DNA of 60,556 nt, taken from contig BCKK01000014.1 of assembly GCA_001600615.1 (NCBI GenBank), positions 1 through 60,556 on the forward strand, in the 5' to 3' direction. Numbering within the stretch: position 1 is the first letter of the stretch; the number at the start of each line of letters is the position of its first letter. A program made the position numbers and the translations under genes. Under the pieces are notes generated by a model. The model did no database searches and was not told where the DNA came from. It saw nothing but the letters and a program-made list of their open reading frames with translations. The stretch comes from Dioszegia crocea. Lineage: Eukaryota; Basidiomycota; Tremellomycetes; Tremellales; Bulleribasidiaceae. Positions 21,370-30,814 of the stretch are shown here, one piece after another.

Positions 21370-23774
21370 ATGGACCTTCTCGGAAACCTCGCTGGGATGG
21401 ACCAGTCCTCGCTCCTGAATGTCGCTTCGCAGCTCATCAACTCTCTTCTCCCCGATTCTGGCTTAGCTGGCGTCCCTCCAATCGGCAACCTCACCCATCA
21501 GGACAGAGGCAGTCAGGGTCAATCTAGTACGACCATCTACACCACATTAGCCTTCTTCACTATCCGAGCTATACTTTTTGGGTTTGCACTCAATTGGATC
21601 CGGAAGATATGGGGTACAATCACGCACAAGGTTGATCGACGTGAGTTGACTTGTCCACTTAGTGTCTTGTTGACTCTGATTCTCTGTCTGGCTGGTATCT
21701 GAGTGTGGCTTACCTCAGGAATGTAGTCCTGTTCCCTACCGCCTATATCGCTCATAGCGAGCCAGCGTATCGTTGGGTTCAAGCGTGGATGGCATCCGAG
21801 CCCGACATACAGCGACAGCTGGACCATTTCGTCCTTCAGACCCGCGAGTCCAGCAAAGCAAGGGGCAAAGATAGGAACCTACTTCGGTCGCGGTCATACG
21901 ATGACGATGAAGACTCCTTCAATGAGCAGTCTGCAACTTGGGAAAGCGGGCTCATCATTGGGCGGATATTACCACTGTTCGGTGGGTCGTCTTGCCTGCG
22001 TTGAGAGTTCTAGAGCTGATGTTGCAGATCAGGTTCTACGCATCAGATACCGTGGCTACTGGCTCTGGGTCACCAATAAGCCCGATAGCAGGACGTCCAG
22101 GAACGGCGCAAGTACTGGCAACATGGTGATCACGTATGTTGGCGTCTTTCCCACGCCTCTTTTATGCTGATCTGTCGCAGAACGCTCGGGTACCAAAAAC
22201 ATGCTCTCAGATCCTTCCTAGCTGCCACTCATGCTGCCTTCTACTCAAAAGAAGAGCGAGAATTGCTCATCTTTCATACCGAGAGCGGGTGAGTTGGAAA
22301 TTGGCGAACCGAGATAATTGGGTACTGACTGACTCACAGTGAATATTGCTCAGATTGGATGGATCCGATTTCTCGTCCTTCGCGGCCTTGGAGCTCAGTC
22401 ATTCTGCCCATAAAGGAAGCTATCCTCAGGGATATGCAGCGATTCTTGTCTGACCGGGAGACTAGGTGGTATGCCGCTCGAGGTGAGTCCCAGATCCAAT
22501 TGAGCCGGTTGAAGCATGTCAAGCTGATGATTTCAGGCATTCCGCATCGCAGAGGGTCAGTCGAACTGCAGTGGATACCTCAGCCCAATTGCAACATCAT
22601 GCTGACTTATCAGATACTTGTTCCACGGCGACCCAGGGGCAGGCAAGACGACGCTAGGTGAGCGACTTCAGCTTATAACCGGACACCATAAAGCTTACAT
22701 TCTCAGTGACGGCTTTGGCTAGCAAGCTCCGCCTAGATATCTATGTCATCAGTATTTGTCAAAATGGGTACGTTCGGCCTACCATGTCACTCCCCATTCT
22801 CATGCTGATTTCGCAGAATGGATGACAACAAACTTGGAACGCTCTTCAGAAGCTGCAAACCGCACAGCATTATCCTTGTAGAAGACATGTGAGTCTCATA
22901 CCATTTGCTGATTGTCCTTATCTCCATCGCTGACACCTATGTAGTGATCGGATATTCAGTGACAACCAATCCATCAGCACCGGTACCCAGGCGGCATCTC
23001 GACCAGGAGACAAAGACGGTTCGGGCTCATCCTTTGTACTCGCTCCACCCAAAGACGGCAAGGATGAGGACAGCTCCAGCGGCGAGGCGAATGGAGAGGC
23101 TCAAAAGGCTAAGCTGGAGCCATGCGTCGTGACCATGTCTGGGCTGTTGAATGCTATCGATGGTGTATCAAGTCAGGTAGGTTCTATTTTCGCGGGGTAC
23201 CGTGGCCATTCTGAGGCTGATCGCTCTAGGAAGGATGCCTTCTCATTGCCTCTACGCAAGCTCTGCCACCGCCATTTACTTGATCCAAACAGCTGACAAC
23301 CCTAGGAATCATCCCGACAAGCTCGATCCCGCCCTTATCCGTGCCGGCCGATTTGACGTTCGAGTCCCTTTCCACTCCGCCACCCCTCAACAAGCCCAAG
23401 ACCTCTTCCTCCACTTCTTCCCCGCTGAAGACTCCACTTCTGCCGACGGGACGACCGAACCTACATCTGAGGTGTACACCGAGGACGACGAGGATCTTTT
23501 GATCTTCAAGGACGATCCGGTGCCTATCTTGCTGAGCAAGGCGGAGCTCGAAGCTCTAGCCGCCGAGTTCGCTCTGGCTCTCCTCCCGAATGGTGTTGAG
23601 GGTGGTGCGGGAGGAGTGGAGGGGACTCGGCTGGCAATGGCGAGTATGCAGGCGTATCTACTCAACTTCAAGGAGAATCCCAAAGAGGCGGTGGAGCAAG
23701 CTGCGGCATGGGCCAAGTCTGCAGAGAAAGGGGGNCTGATGTTGAGCTCGCCTGTTATGGCTGAGTTTGCGTAA
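21370..23774 (+). CDS. BCS1-like AAA ATPase copy C (mitochondrial chaperone BCS1 family)
   Basis: The most complete of three BCS1-like genes in the window. It starts MDLLGNLAGMDQSSLLNVAS with a membrane segment (TLAFFTIRAILFGFALNWI). The BCS1_N domain follows (FPTAYIAHSEPAYRWVQAWM), then the AAA core with Walker A GDPGAGKTTL (about 22640), Walker B SIILVEDI (about 22880), GLLNAIDGVSSQ, EGCLLIAST and ALIRAGRFD with the arginine finger. Compared with BCS1 proper there is an insertion after Walker B rich in Ser, Lys, Asp and Glu. An acidic insert also follows the arginine-finger region. About nine short introns; one at 23256-23305 is GC-AG. A single N at 23735 leaves one residue undetermined near the C-terminus. 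The substrate is unknown; mitochondrial inner membrane location is inferred from the family. Confidence 0.85.
23256..23305 (+). other. GC-AG intron in BCS1-like copy C
   Basis: After codons for LLIAST the DNA reads GCAAGC and runs 50 nt to CCCTAG, with CTGAC just upstream of the acceptor. Removing it restores T-NHPDKLDPALIRAG, the family sequence. Copy B has a normal GTAAGT donor at exactly the same position. Confidence 0.8.
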
Positions 23775-24070
23775 TAGATAGGTACAATTTACAGGACTAT
23801 GATTGAATGCATAATGGACAGTTTAGCGGGCCCTTCGTACAGCTGGGAGATTGTTTGTATCTATGGCATTTGAAGAGGGATCTAATTGGATGGAAATGGG
23901 ATGGGCGAGCGGCAGTAGATCGAGATTTTAGGGGAGGAGTTAGGAGAATATGAGTTGAAGCTCGTGCTCTAATTGATGCGGAATTGCGCGACCGGTTCGG
24001 TTGTCTGCAGCTGTAGGATTAGCACATTGCGCAATTCTCGAGAATATATATCCTGGACATACATGTGCGA

Positions 24071-25414
24071 TCACGCTTGGTCTCCAGACTGAATCTCGCC
24101 GCATCGACACGTGTCACACACCGTCATATCCCCTCTCCCAGCCAGCCACACCTCCTGTCCCTCATCCCCATCCCCATCCCCATCCGTGTCTAGCGCCAAA
24201 ACCCGCCCCCGGCCAGGTGGCCCGTCTTCCGATATGGCTACAGGGGAGTCCTGAAACAAGGACAGCATTTTGATTGCCGCGTCAAGGTAAGCGTACTCGA
24301 CATCGCCAGATGAGGGGTATACTTCGATCCGAGCACCGAGCTCAACGCCGTCAACTCTTTGATCGTCTAGCAGAAGACATAGGATCAGGTCGAAATATTT
24401 TTGACTGCCATCTTCATCGTCATCAAGCACTGTCAGGTGACTCGGGTCGGGTATGCCATTGGTGGTGGACGCTGGAATGATGCGCGGCAGATAGAGCTGA
24501 ATCCTTCCGACCGAGCGGAGGCCGCCAAGGCGGGATAGGTAGCCCTGGTCGTGACTGTGAATGGAGAGATCGTGAATCGCTGCCAACTGGTTATTGCCGA
24601 ATGACTGCAGCCAGTTGTTGATCGACAGACGACCGTGAGACGGCAAATAGAGGGAGAGGTCCTCTGACGGTACTTCCGATCGTATGCAGATGTCCCAGTA
24701 CCGTTTGGTGTTTGTTACTATTGGATGCAGCGATGGAAGATTTCCGGTTTGCAGGAACGTGTTCGGTTGGATGCGGATAGTGAGGACCAACATGTCGCTG
24801 GAGCTATAGATGGGGGGGTTCGCATGCACGACGCGGGCGAGGAACAGCGAGGGCCCGGGGTCGATTCGCGGAAGCTCGTGGTAGGTGACCTTTCGGACCG
24901 AGGGAAGATGTCGCACTGTGCTGGTGGTCGAGCGACTCAAGAACCAGTCAAGTATGGTAACGCCTCGGATCCTTTGTCGCACCCCTCGACCTCCAGAGAC
25001 GTAGTGAGGTGGGCAGTGCGCTTCGGATAGACTTTGGTCTAGGATGACGTGCTTGACAAGCTCTAATTGCTTGGCTTTGTGTCTGGGTGGAGTCTGGGAG
25101 GGTCCGTGAGGTCCGGTATGAACGACGGTGTATGCCGGTCGATACTCTTGCGAGGAGGAGGAAGGAAAGCGGAGACCGTTGTTGGCGGTCCGCTCTAGAC
25201 CGTAGAAGAAAGCTTTGATATTGCCAGCGTTGAGCGAGACGGTGCCGTAGATGAAAGGGGAGGCAATGTCGTATAGCTGGGGCGAGGTACGCATAATGGC
25301 GAGCAGGGAGGGGGTCTCATTTCGAGACGACATGAGGTCGCAGAGCTGTACGAGGAGTTCGACGGGTAGAGGATTGATAGGGGATGGTGGGGGGCGTGCC
25401 TTTTGTGTCGACAT
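24071..25414 (-). CDS. F-box-like protein, tandem paralogue 1
   Basis: A single exon encodes 447 residues starting MSTQKARPPPSP. The N-terminal 50 residues look like an F-box (NPLPVELLVQLCDLM, then MRTSPQLYDIASPFIYGTVS), which would dock to Skp1 in an SCF ubiquitin ligase. The rest has no named repeat type but shares ordered blocks with the two neighbouring genes: ILDWFLSRSTT, LPSVRKVTYHE, WDICIRSE, HDLSIHSHDQ, IQLYLPR, and a C-terminal EVWLAGRGDMTVCDTCRC. The absence of introns contrasts with nearly every other gene here. An Asp/Gly repeat (DTDGDGDGDEG) lies near the end. Function is unknown; substrate-receptor activity is inference. The F-box call is from pattern only. Confidence 0.7.
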   Translation of the reverse strand: MSTQKARPPPSPINPLPVELLVQLCDLMSSRNETPSLLAIMRTSPQLYDIASPFIYGTVSLNAGNIKAFFYGLERTANNGLRFPSSSSQEYRPAYTVVHTGPHGPSQTPPRHKAKQLELVKHVILDQSLSEAHCPPHYVSGGRGVRQRIRGVTILDWFLSRSTTSTVRHLPSVRKVTYHELPRIDPGPSLFLARVVHANPPIYSSSDMLVLTIRIQPNTFLQTGNLPSLHPIVTNTKRYWDICIRSEVPSEDLSLYLPSHGRLSINNWLQSFGNNQLAAIHDLSIHSHDQGYLSRLGGLRSVGRIQLYLPRIIPASTTNGIPDPSHLTVLDDDEDGSQKYFDLILCLLLDDQRVDGVELGARIEVYPSSGDVEYAYLDAAIKMLSLFQDSPVAISEDGPPGRGRVLALDTDGDGDGDEGQEVWLAGRGDMTVCDTCRCGEIQSGDQA

Positions 25415-26271
25415 AATGGGGAATGGAAACTATGAGTTGGCTGTGATGGTCAGCTATGATTCAGCGGGATAAGATCCACTGTAGGCCCTATAATTGGCGT
25501 AGCAACCCACCCTCTGATAGAGATCCGCTACTGGCGGTCCAACTTGATCGGTCGGAGCGGAGGTGGAAAGCGGATTTTGGGAATTGCGGGTGTCTGAGAG
25601 GCCGTGATGTGTTGTCGATTCGCCACTGGGTAGCCGAGGAAGCGACGATGGTGTCGATATGATATGACGAGGCCGAAGAGAGAAAGAAAGGCAAAGGAGC
25701 GCGGGAAGAAGAACGAGGGCAGGAAGGAAGAAGGAATCCAGTCGATCAGCTGGCCGGTCCAAACGCAAGCAGCCACGTGACATGTCGATTCGCCCTATGT
25801 GTTGTGTCGCAGGTCTGCTGGAGTCTCGGAGATGATAATGAAGGAGCTTGGGCGGAGACTGATCCCTGATATCTTCTACGCGGTGAGCGAGACCGGTTCA
25901 GTCAGGGAGCCGAAGAGGTATCATCGCTCAGGGATGGTTCGTGGCTGATCTTCGGACGTTAGCTTCAGTAGCGTCAGTCTGACAGTCGGTCTGAACTAGG
26001 GTGATAGGTCTGCATATGAATGAGCTCTCATTGTATACATACTGTAGACTCGAGAATGCTGGAGCCATATGTCTGCTAGATTGGCCGCGGAGGTTGATGT
26101 GGAAAGGAGGTTTCGGGTGGATCGCGCGTTGCTAGTAGCTAAAAGGATGAGTGGTGTGGATGTCGATGGGAGATGCGAGTGTGCGATCTGATCATATGTT
26201 GAATAGGACCCTAACACATCAGTCCGGTCGTCAGGACTCGCTTAGCTTTTATGCGTCCGAACTTACAGGCA
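25415..26271. other. Spacer between F-box-like paralogues 1 and 2
   Basis: Upstream region of paralogue 1 with a purine-rich stretch at about 25675-25735 on the plus strand (pyrimidine-rich on the coding strand). No additional gene is supported. Confidence 0.5.
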
Positions 26272-27561
26272 TCAGAAATTGCTCAAACGACCATGCCCAG
26301 CCCCGCCTCCCCTCCCCATCGCTTTACACGCACAGCGGGACTCTTGCACATCCAAACCCACAAGCCACACTTCCCTCCGCTGATCCTTTGCAAAGGGGTT
26401 GGATAGCAGCCACCCACCCGACTCATCCTTCTCCACGCGTAGCCGACCGAGATTGGGTAACTTTCGAAGCGCAGCGAAGACCTTATCGCGAAGGACGCCA
26501 GTGTCGCCCTTGTCGAATTCGAATGCGTGGTAAACTTCGAGCCTGGCCTCATGCTGCGTGTCGTGCCAGGCAGATCGAAGAAGGTCGGAAACAACGGTAG
26601 TGTATCCTCCGGTGATTGTATCCGGCCCTCCGACCCCTGGGAGATCGACCCGGACGATGTTCTCATCAATGGCCTTAGCAGGCTGCCGGATGTACAAGCG
26701 CAGAGTTCCGGCCAAGTCGAGCAGGCTCAATCCTTGCAAAAGGTGCTGATCATCGCTGTGAACGGCGAGGTTGTGAATCGATGTATTGCTGCCTGTGGTG
26801 AGGTTGATCAACCAGCTGTGGAGGGTCTGTCCACCCCAGGATCGATGCGGAAAGGCCGAGTAATCAGAGGCGGCCGTCCAGACACAGATGTCCCACTGCC
26901 GGTGTAATTTGAGAGTCGGTTTCCTGCCATCAGACGATGTATAGCCTTTGGTGGGCTCGAGTCGGATCGTGAGCGTTTGCACGATGTCCCTTGATTGCAA
27001 TTGTCGATAGTAATCTCCGCGTTCGAAGGCATTAACCGGCGTGGGCACATAGCGCTCGTGATATGTGATCTGGCGGAGGGAGGGAAGTAGCTGGACGTTG
27101 TAGGTGGTTGCGCAAGCCAACACCCAATCAAGGATGGACACACGCTGGACTCTGAACTGGAGTATACCGTGATGGGCAACGATATCCCTTGGACATCGGT
27201 CTTCCGACAGACCCTCACTGATGTCGACATGCCCGACGAGTCCAAGCAAGAGGACCTTGCGGGCCTCGCTAGCGGAACTGGCATGGTACAGACTGTCGGT
27301 GGGATCTGGCCGATGCAGAATCGAGACAGGGGGCAGGCGGATCTTGTCGGTGCAAGCCGGGTCGAGCCCGCGCAGAAACCCCCTGATGTTTCGGCTGTTC
27401 AGGCCCACGCTGTCGTATATTATGGGGGATACGACATCGTATAGCTGGGGTGAAGTGCGCATGAGGTTAAGAAGGGAAGAGGTGTCGGGCTGAGCGAAGA
27501 GGATGTCGCAGACGTGATGGAGGATTTCGACGGGAAGAGCGCAGAATGTCATAGGAGGCAT
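26272..27561 (-). CDS. F-box-like protein, tandem paralogue 2
   Basis: A single exon of 429 residues starting MPPMTFCALPVEILHHVCD. The F-box-like N-terminus (MRTSPQLYDVVSPIIYDSVG) is very close to that of paralogue 1. Shared blocks appear in the same order: ILDWVLACATT, LLPSLRQITYHE, WDICVW, HNLAVHSDDQ, LRLYIRQ and EVWLVGLDVQESRCACKA. Spacing between blocks is almost the same as in paralogue 1, while the segments between them have diverged strongly, as expected for an older duplication under constraint only on certain positions. The C-terminus is Gly-rich (GRGGGAGHG). No introns. Presumed Skp1-binding substrate receptor; the target is unknown. Confidence 0.7.
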   Translation of the reverse strand: MPPMTFCALPVEILHHVCDILFAQPDTSSLLNLMRTSPQLYDVVSPIIYDSVGLNSRNIRGFLRGLDPACTDKIRLPPVSILHRPDPTDSLYHASSASEARKVLLLGLVGHVDISEGLSEDRCPRDIVAHHGILQFRVQRVSILDWVLACATTYNVQLLPSLRQITYHERYVPTPVNAFERGDYYRQLQSRDIVQTLTIRLEPTKGYTSSDGRKPTLKLHRQWDICVWTAASDYSAFPHRSWGGQTLHSWLINLTTGSNTSIHNLAVHSDDQHLLQGLSLLDLAGTLRLYIRQPAKAIDENIVRVDLPGVGGPDTITGGYTTVVSDLLRSAWHDTQHEARLEVYHAFEFDKGDTGVLRDKVFAALRKLPNLGRLRVEKDESGGWLLSNPFAKDQRREVWLVGLDVQESRCACKAMGRGGGAGHGRLSNF

Positions 27562-28225
27562 GATGAAGGAGATATCGGCTGTTTAAGTGAGCTTAGCTAT
27601 GCCGACGTCGGAGAGATATACTGTACCTGATCAGTCGGACGAGTAGGAGTTGGAGAGTGAGGACCCGCGAGATGGTGGCGTTAGAGCGCGCGAACGTTGA
27701 TTGACGCTGTGATTCTCGGGACAGAGGAAGCGGAGGGTTATCGGTAGGCGCGACTCAGGTAGACGGGGAAGGAGGATGGAGAAGGTTGGGAGATACGCAG
27801 AGTGGAGAAGGAGGGAGGAAGGAGGAAGAAGGAAGAAGGAAGAAGGAAGAAGGGCACGAGGATTAAGAGCAGACCGATGACATCGGGTCCAAGCGCAAAG
27901 TGGGCCCGAGCGCTGGGTCCGAGCGGCAGAAACCACAACCAACCCTCCTCCGGCTTTGGACGACTGTCACGGGCTTGTGGGTCAAGGGGCGTTAGGATGT
28001 CTTAGAATGTTGTCGACATAGTCGTACAGACACGTTAGTCAGAGCCATGAGCGGGCACGTGAAGACGCCTATGATCATCGATAGGAGATCACGGCTACAA
28101 ATGCCGCTGAGAACCCGCGCTATGGGACGACTGTTCGCTTGTGGAATCTTTATATGAAGATGATCGATTTGGGCGGTTTGGAGTTGCTGGAGGGATAGGC
28201 GCGAAGATAAAGATATCGCCTGACC
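27562..28225. other. Spacer between F-box-like paralogues 2 and 3
   Basis: Contains the purine tract described separately and the 3' flank of paralogue 3. No gene is supported. Confidence 0.5.
27804..27854 (+). repeat. 51-nt pure purine tract with AGGAAGA heptamer repeat
   Basis: Every base from 27804 to 27854 is A or G. Within it AGGAAGA is repeated four times without error (27823-27850). It lies upstream of F-box-like paralogue 2, so the coding strand carries a polypyrimidine tract, a common fungal promoter feature. Confidence 0.85.
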
Positions 28226-29521
28226 TCAAATCCTATTGAGGGCATCAGCATCAGCGTCATATTGATAGAGCAGCGGATTGTATCTCGCGGATTTGGGGCT
28301 TTTACTCACGTTGGTTTGAAGAACGTTGCCTGTACAGAGACAAGACTTAAAATCACCTAGACCAGTCGCTGGCGATAACCATAGCGCCGACCGACTATCG
28401 AGTTTCGCATCCAACATTTCCGCCGCAGGGTTCGTGCCGTCGAGGATGACATGAGCTATACCAGGATCCTCAAGCAGGTCCTCGATGACCATACGACGTA
28501 GGCTGACGCCTGAAGTTGTTTTCGGACCGAGGTTGGCGTCGAATAGGTGAATACGTAGCCCGTATATAGTCGCAGCGCTGATCATGCGCAGCAGGCCTTT
28601 GAGAATCCCGCTGTACTTCTCGGCGCGATGTTCGATATCTGCGGTCGTCGCCCTGACGCGCGGCTTAACAACGTATAGCTGCAGAGTGCCCAGGTATCGA
28701 GGGATCTCCTTGGGGAATAGCAATGTCGGATCCTCAGATCGGATTGAGAGGTTACGTATCGCCTTCCGAGCGGCGAGGCATTCGAGCCATCTGCGGACCG
28801 CCACAATGCCCTCGAACTCGGACTCAGGTGCATATTGCAACTGAGCCGGATCGGCGAGTGGCTCGATGCGGATGCATATGTCCCACAGTGGCGATGGAGA
28901 GGTATGGGTAATCTTGTGATTGGGATTGGAAACTCGCGAAAGTACCGCTGAGGATACCGGTTCGAGGTGGATTGCAATGCGCAAGCGATGCGCTACTGAT
29001 TCGTTCTGAATATCTCCAGTGTAATCGATGCGCCGAAGCGCAGGTAGGATCACCTTCTCGACGGACCCCGGCGTGTACGTGAAACGCGGTAGCGTAGCGT
29101 TGTGCAAACACCACCTAAGAATGAGGACGTGCCTGTCGATCTGATTGTACCGCTTCATTCGGTTGAAAGGACGTTCCTTTAGGCGCAATTCTCGGACCTT
29201 CGCGAGGAGACGAAGCTTCCGTGATTGCGTCTGTCTGTTGGATCGATAGGACGGGATGGGAGGACCGATGCGTCGCCTCTTGGAGGGCGGGAAACGAAGG
29301 CCAGTTCGCAAAAACGGCCTGAGGCCGAGAATGAAACTTTCGATTTTAAGCTCATTGATGGCGGGCCGGCGGTACAGGACGGGATGGGCGATGTCGAACA
29401 TCTGGGAAGAGACGCGTAGCATCTTGGCGAGGGCATCATTGTCGCCGCGCGCGGCGAGGGTATCGCATACGTGGGTCCACGCAGGGATGGTGAGGCCGAG
29501 GCGGGAGTCAAGCTGTGACAT
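28226..29521 (-). CDS. F-box-like protein, tandem paralogue 3
   Basis: The most divergent of the three tandem genes, 431 residues from MSQLDSRLGLTIPAWTHVCD. The F-box-like start is degenerate (MLRVSSQMFDIAHPVLYRRP), but the block order is kept: ILRWCLHNATL, LPALRRIDYTG, WDICIRIE, RNLSIRSEDP, LQLYVVK and ALWLSPATGLGDFKSCLCTG. It is richer in Arg and Lys than its neighbours. Unlike paralogues 1 and 2, the 3' end contains a plausible intron: GTGAGT after QTN, with CTGATGCTGATG before CAATAG (about 28304-28230). Removing it would replace the last ~25 residues and extend the protein past 28226. The single-exon end is given here; the spliced end is an alternative. Confidence 0.65.
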   Translation of the reverse strand: MSQLDSRLGLTIPAWTHVCDTLAARGDNDALAKMLRVSSQMFDIAHPVLYRRPAINELKIESFILGLRPFLRTGLRFPPSKRRRIGPPIPSYRSNRQTQSRKLRLLAKVRELRLKERPFNRMKRYNQIDRHVLILRWCLHNATLPRFTYTPGSVEKVILPALRRIDYTGDIQNESVAHRLRIAIHLEPVSSAVLSRVSNPNHKITHTSPSPLWDICIRIEPLADPAQLQYAPESEFEGIVAVRRWLECLAARKAIRNLSIRSEDPTLLFPKEIPRYLGTLQLYVVKPRVRATTADIEHRAEKYSGILKGLLRMISAATIYGLRIHLFDANLGPKTTSGVSLRRMVIEDLLEDPGIAHVILDGTNPAAEMLDAKLDSRSALWLSPATGLGDFKSCLCTGNVLQTNVSKSPKSARYNPLLYQYDADADALNRI

Positions 29522-30050
29522 GTCGTTCGTCGTCAGGGGTAAGGAAGGCGATGATGGGGGAGAGGGAATTAATGCAAGGTGCGCAAGATCGAGAGGTGTC
29601 CGAGGGATGATTGGGAGTGCTGGAGATGACCGGTAAAGATGTGTGTCGGAAAGGTCACGAACGGACGAGAGAGGAGGGACGGAGAAATAGTTGAATTTCT
29701 GGAGGGTTCACTGTGCGGCTCAGAAGCGAAAGTATCGAAGCCGCACAGACGTTTGATGTGGGAGTGGGTAAAGAATCGAAGGAAGCGAGGCTGTATTTGC
29801 GCGAGTAGATTTTGATGCGGTATGCGAGCCTACATCAAATTAGGGCGAATGGGCTGCTAAGTAGATCCCTTAAGGTCAGCTGACAGCTAGTCACTTTGTC
29901 TTGTAAGCATAGAGTAGACGTTGTGACCCATTGCCAACCCGTCTTCGTGAGGTTCGTGATGCGGCGGGGTCTGTACTGCGTTGAGTAGTGAATATGCTGC
30001 ATAACCATGCAATACCTATTTTTTGATTCCTGCGGATACCCCCCTTTCCT
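29522..30050. other. Intergenic spacer
   Basis: Upstream region of F-box-like paralogue 3 and 3' flank of HSP10. No gene, RNA or repeat is supported. Confidence 0.5.
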
Positions 30051-30611
30051 CTATTCGGTGATCTTGGCTAGAATCTCTGAGTCCTTGAACAAGTGGAACT
30101 CCTGTATCATCAGCGAGTCCCTCTAGGTGAACGCCGAGACCCCGCATCGCCGCCGCCAGATCTTGCCGATTCCAGTCGTCTTTCTAAGATCCCTTTCCTG
30201 ACGCATGCCAGAACTAGACTTACATCCTCTCCAACCTTAATCGGGCTACCTCCCCATCCGGGTAGCAAGACCCTATCTCCAGCCTGCACCGAAACGGGCA
30301 CGATCGTTCCGTCCTTGTTGGGTGCTCCGGGTCCTACGGCGATGACGGTAGCTTCTGGGAGGGGGGATGAGGTGGCTGATGAGGGGAGGAAGAGACCAGT
30401 TGCTGTTTTCTGTGAATGTCAGCCTGCGTCTAGATGCAGCTGGGACGTGCCATGACGGTCATCGAGAGCCTAGACTCACGGTCTCGGCTTTGAATCGCTG
30501 GACGAGAACTCGGTCGAGCAGGGGCTGAAGGGATCGGATGCTTTTGAATGTGGCGGCCTGGGAAATTAGCGTCGAGCCTCTGACCTCACTGTGCTTCTTC
30601 TAGCTCACCAT
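30051..30611 (-). CDS. HSP10: Mitochondrial 10 kDa co-chaperonin HSP10 (GroES family)
   Basis: The lid of the mitochondrial Hsp60 folding chamber. Four exons: the first is only the ATG (30611-30609), followed at once by an intron. The next encodes AATFKSIRSLQPLLDRVLVQ and RFKAET. The third holds the mobile-loop region KTATGLFLPSSATSSPLPEA, VIAVGPGAPNKDGTIVPVSV and GDRVLLPGWGGSPIKVGED. The last is EFHLFKDSEILAKITE. The protein is about 107 residues, the normal size. The mobile loop, which contacts Hsp60, is intact. It sits head to head with HSP60 at a distance of about 200 bp. Confidence 0.95.
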
Positions 30612-30814
30612 TTTGTACTGATTATAGTTGTAAGGTGTGTTATGGTATAGATGGGATGTTGTATAGCCGGATCAACACAATTTCCAGCAAGATCTATACT
30701 TTACTTTCCCACGGTTGATTACCTCCACTCTCCCAATATTTCGCTTATGAGCAAGTTCCGATCCGTAAAAGTTCATTCTTCCATCACATTCCATACTTAT
30801 CCCTACAATACACA
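30612..30814. promoter_or_regulatory. Bidirectional HSP10-HSP60 promoter
   Basis: 203 bp separate the start codons of the two divergently transcribed co-chaperonin genes, so both leaders and core promoters must fit here. TTC triplets are frequent on the plus strand near 30770-30795, but I cannot find a correctly spaced heat-shock element by eye. Confidence 0.75.

Noticed and set aside
30612..30814. Heat-shock elements in the HSP10-HSP60 promoter
   Set aside because: TTC triplets are present, but none shows the required alternating nTTCnnGAAn spacing by eye.
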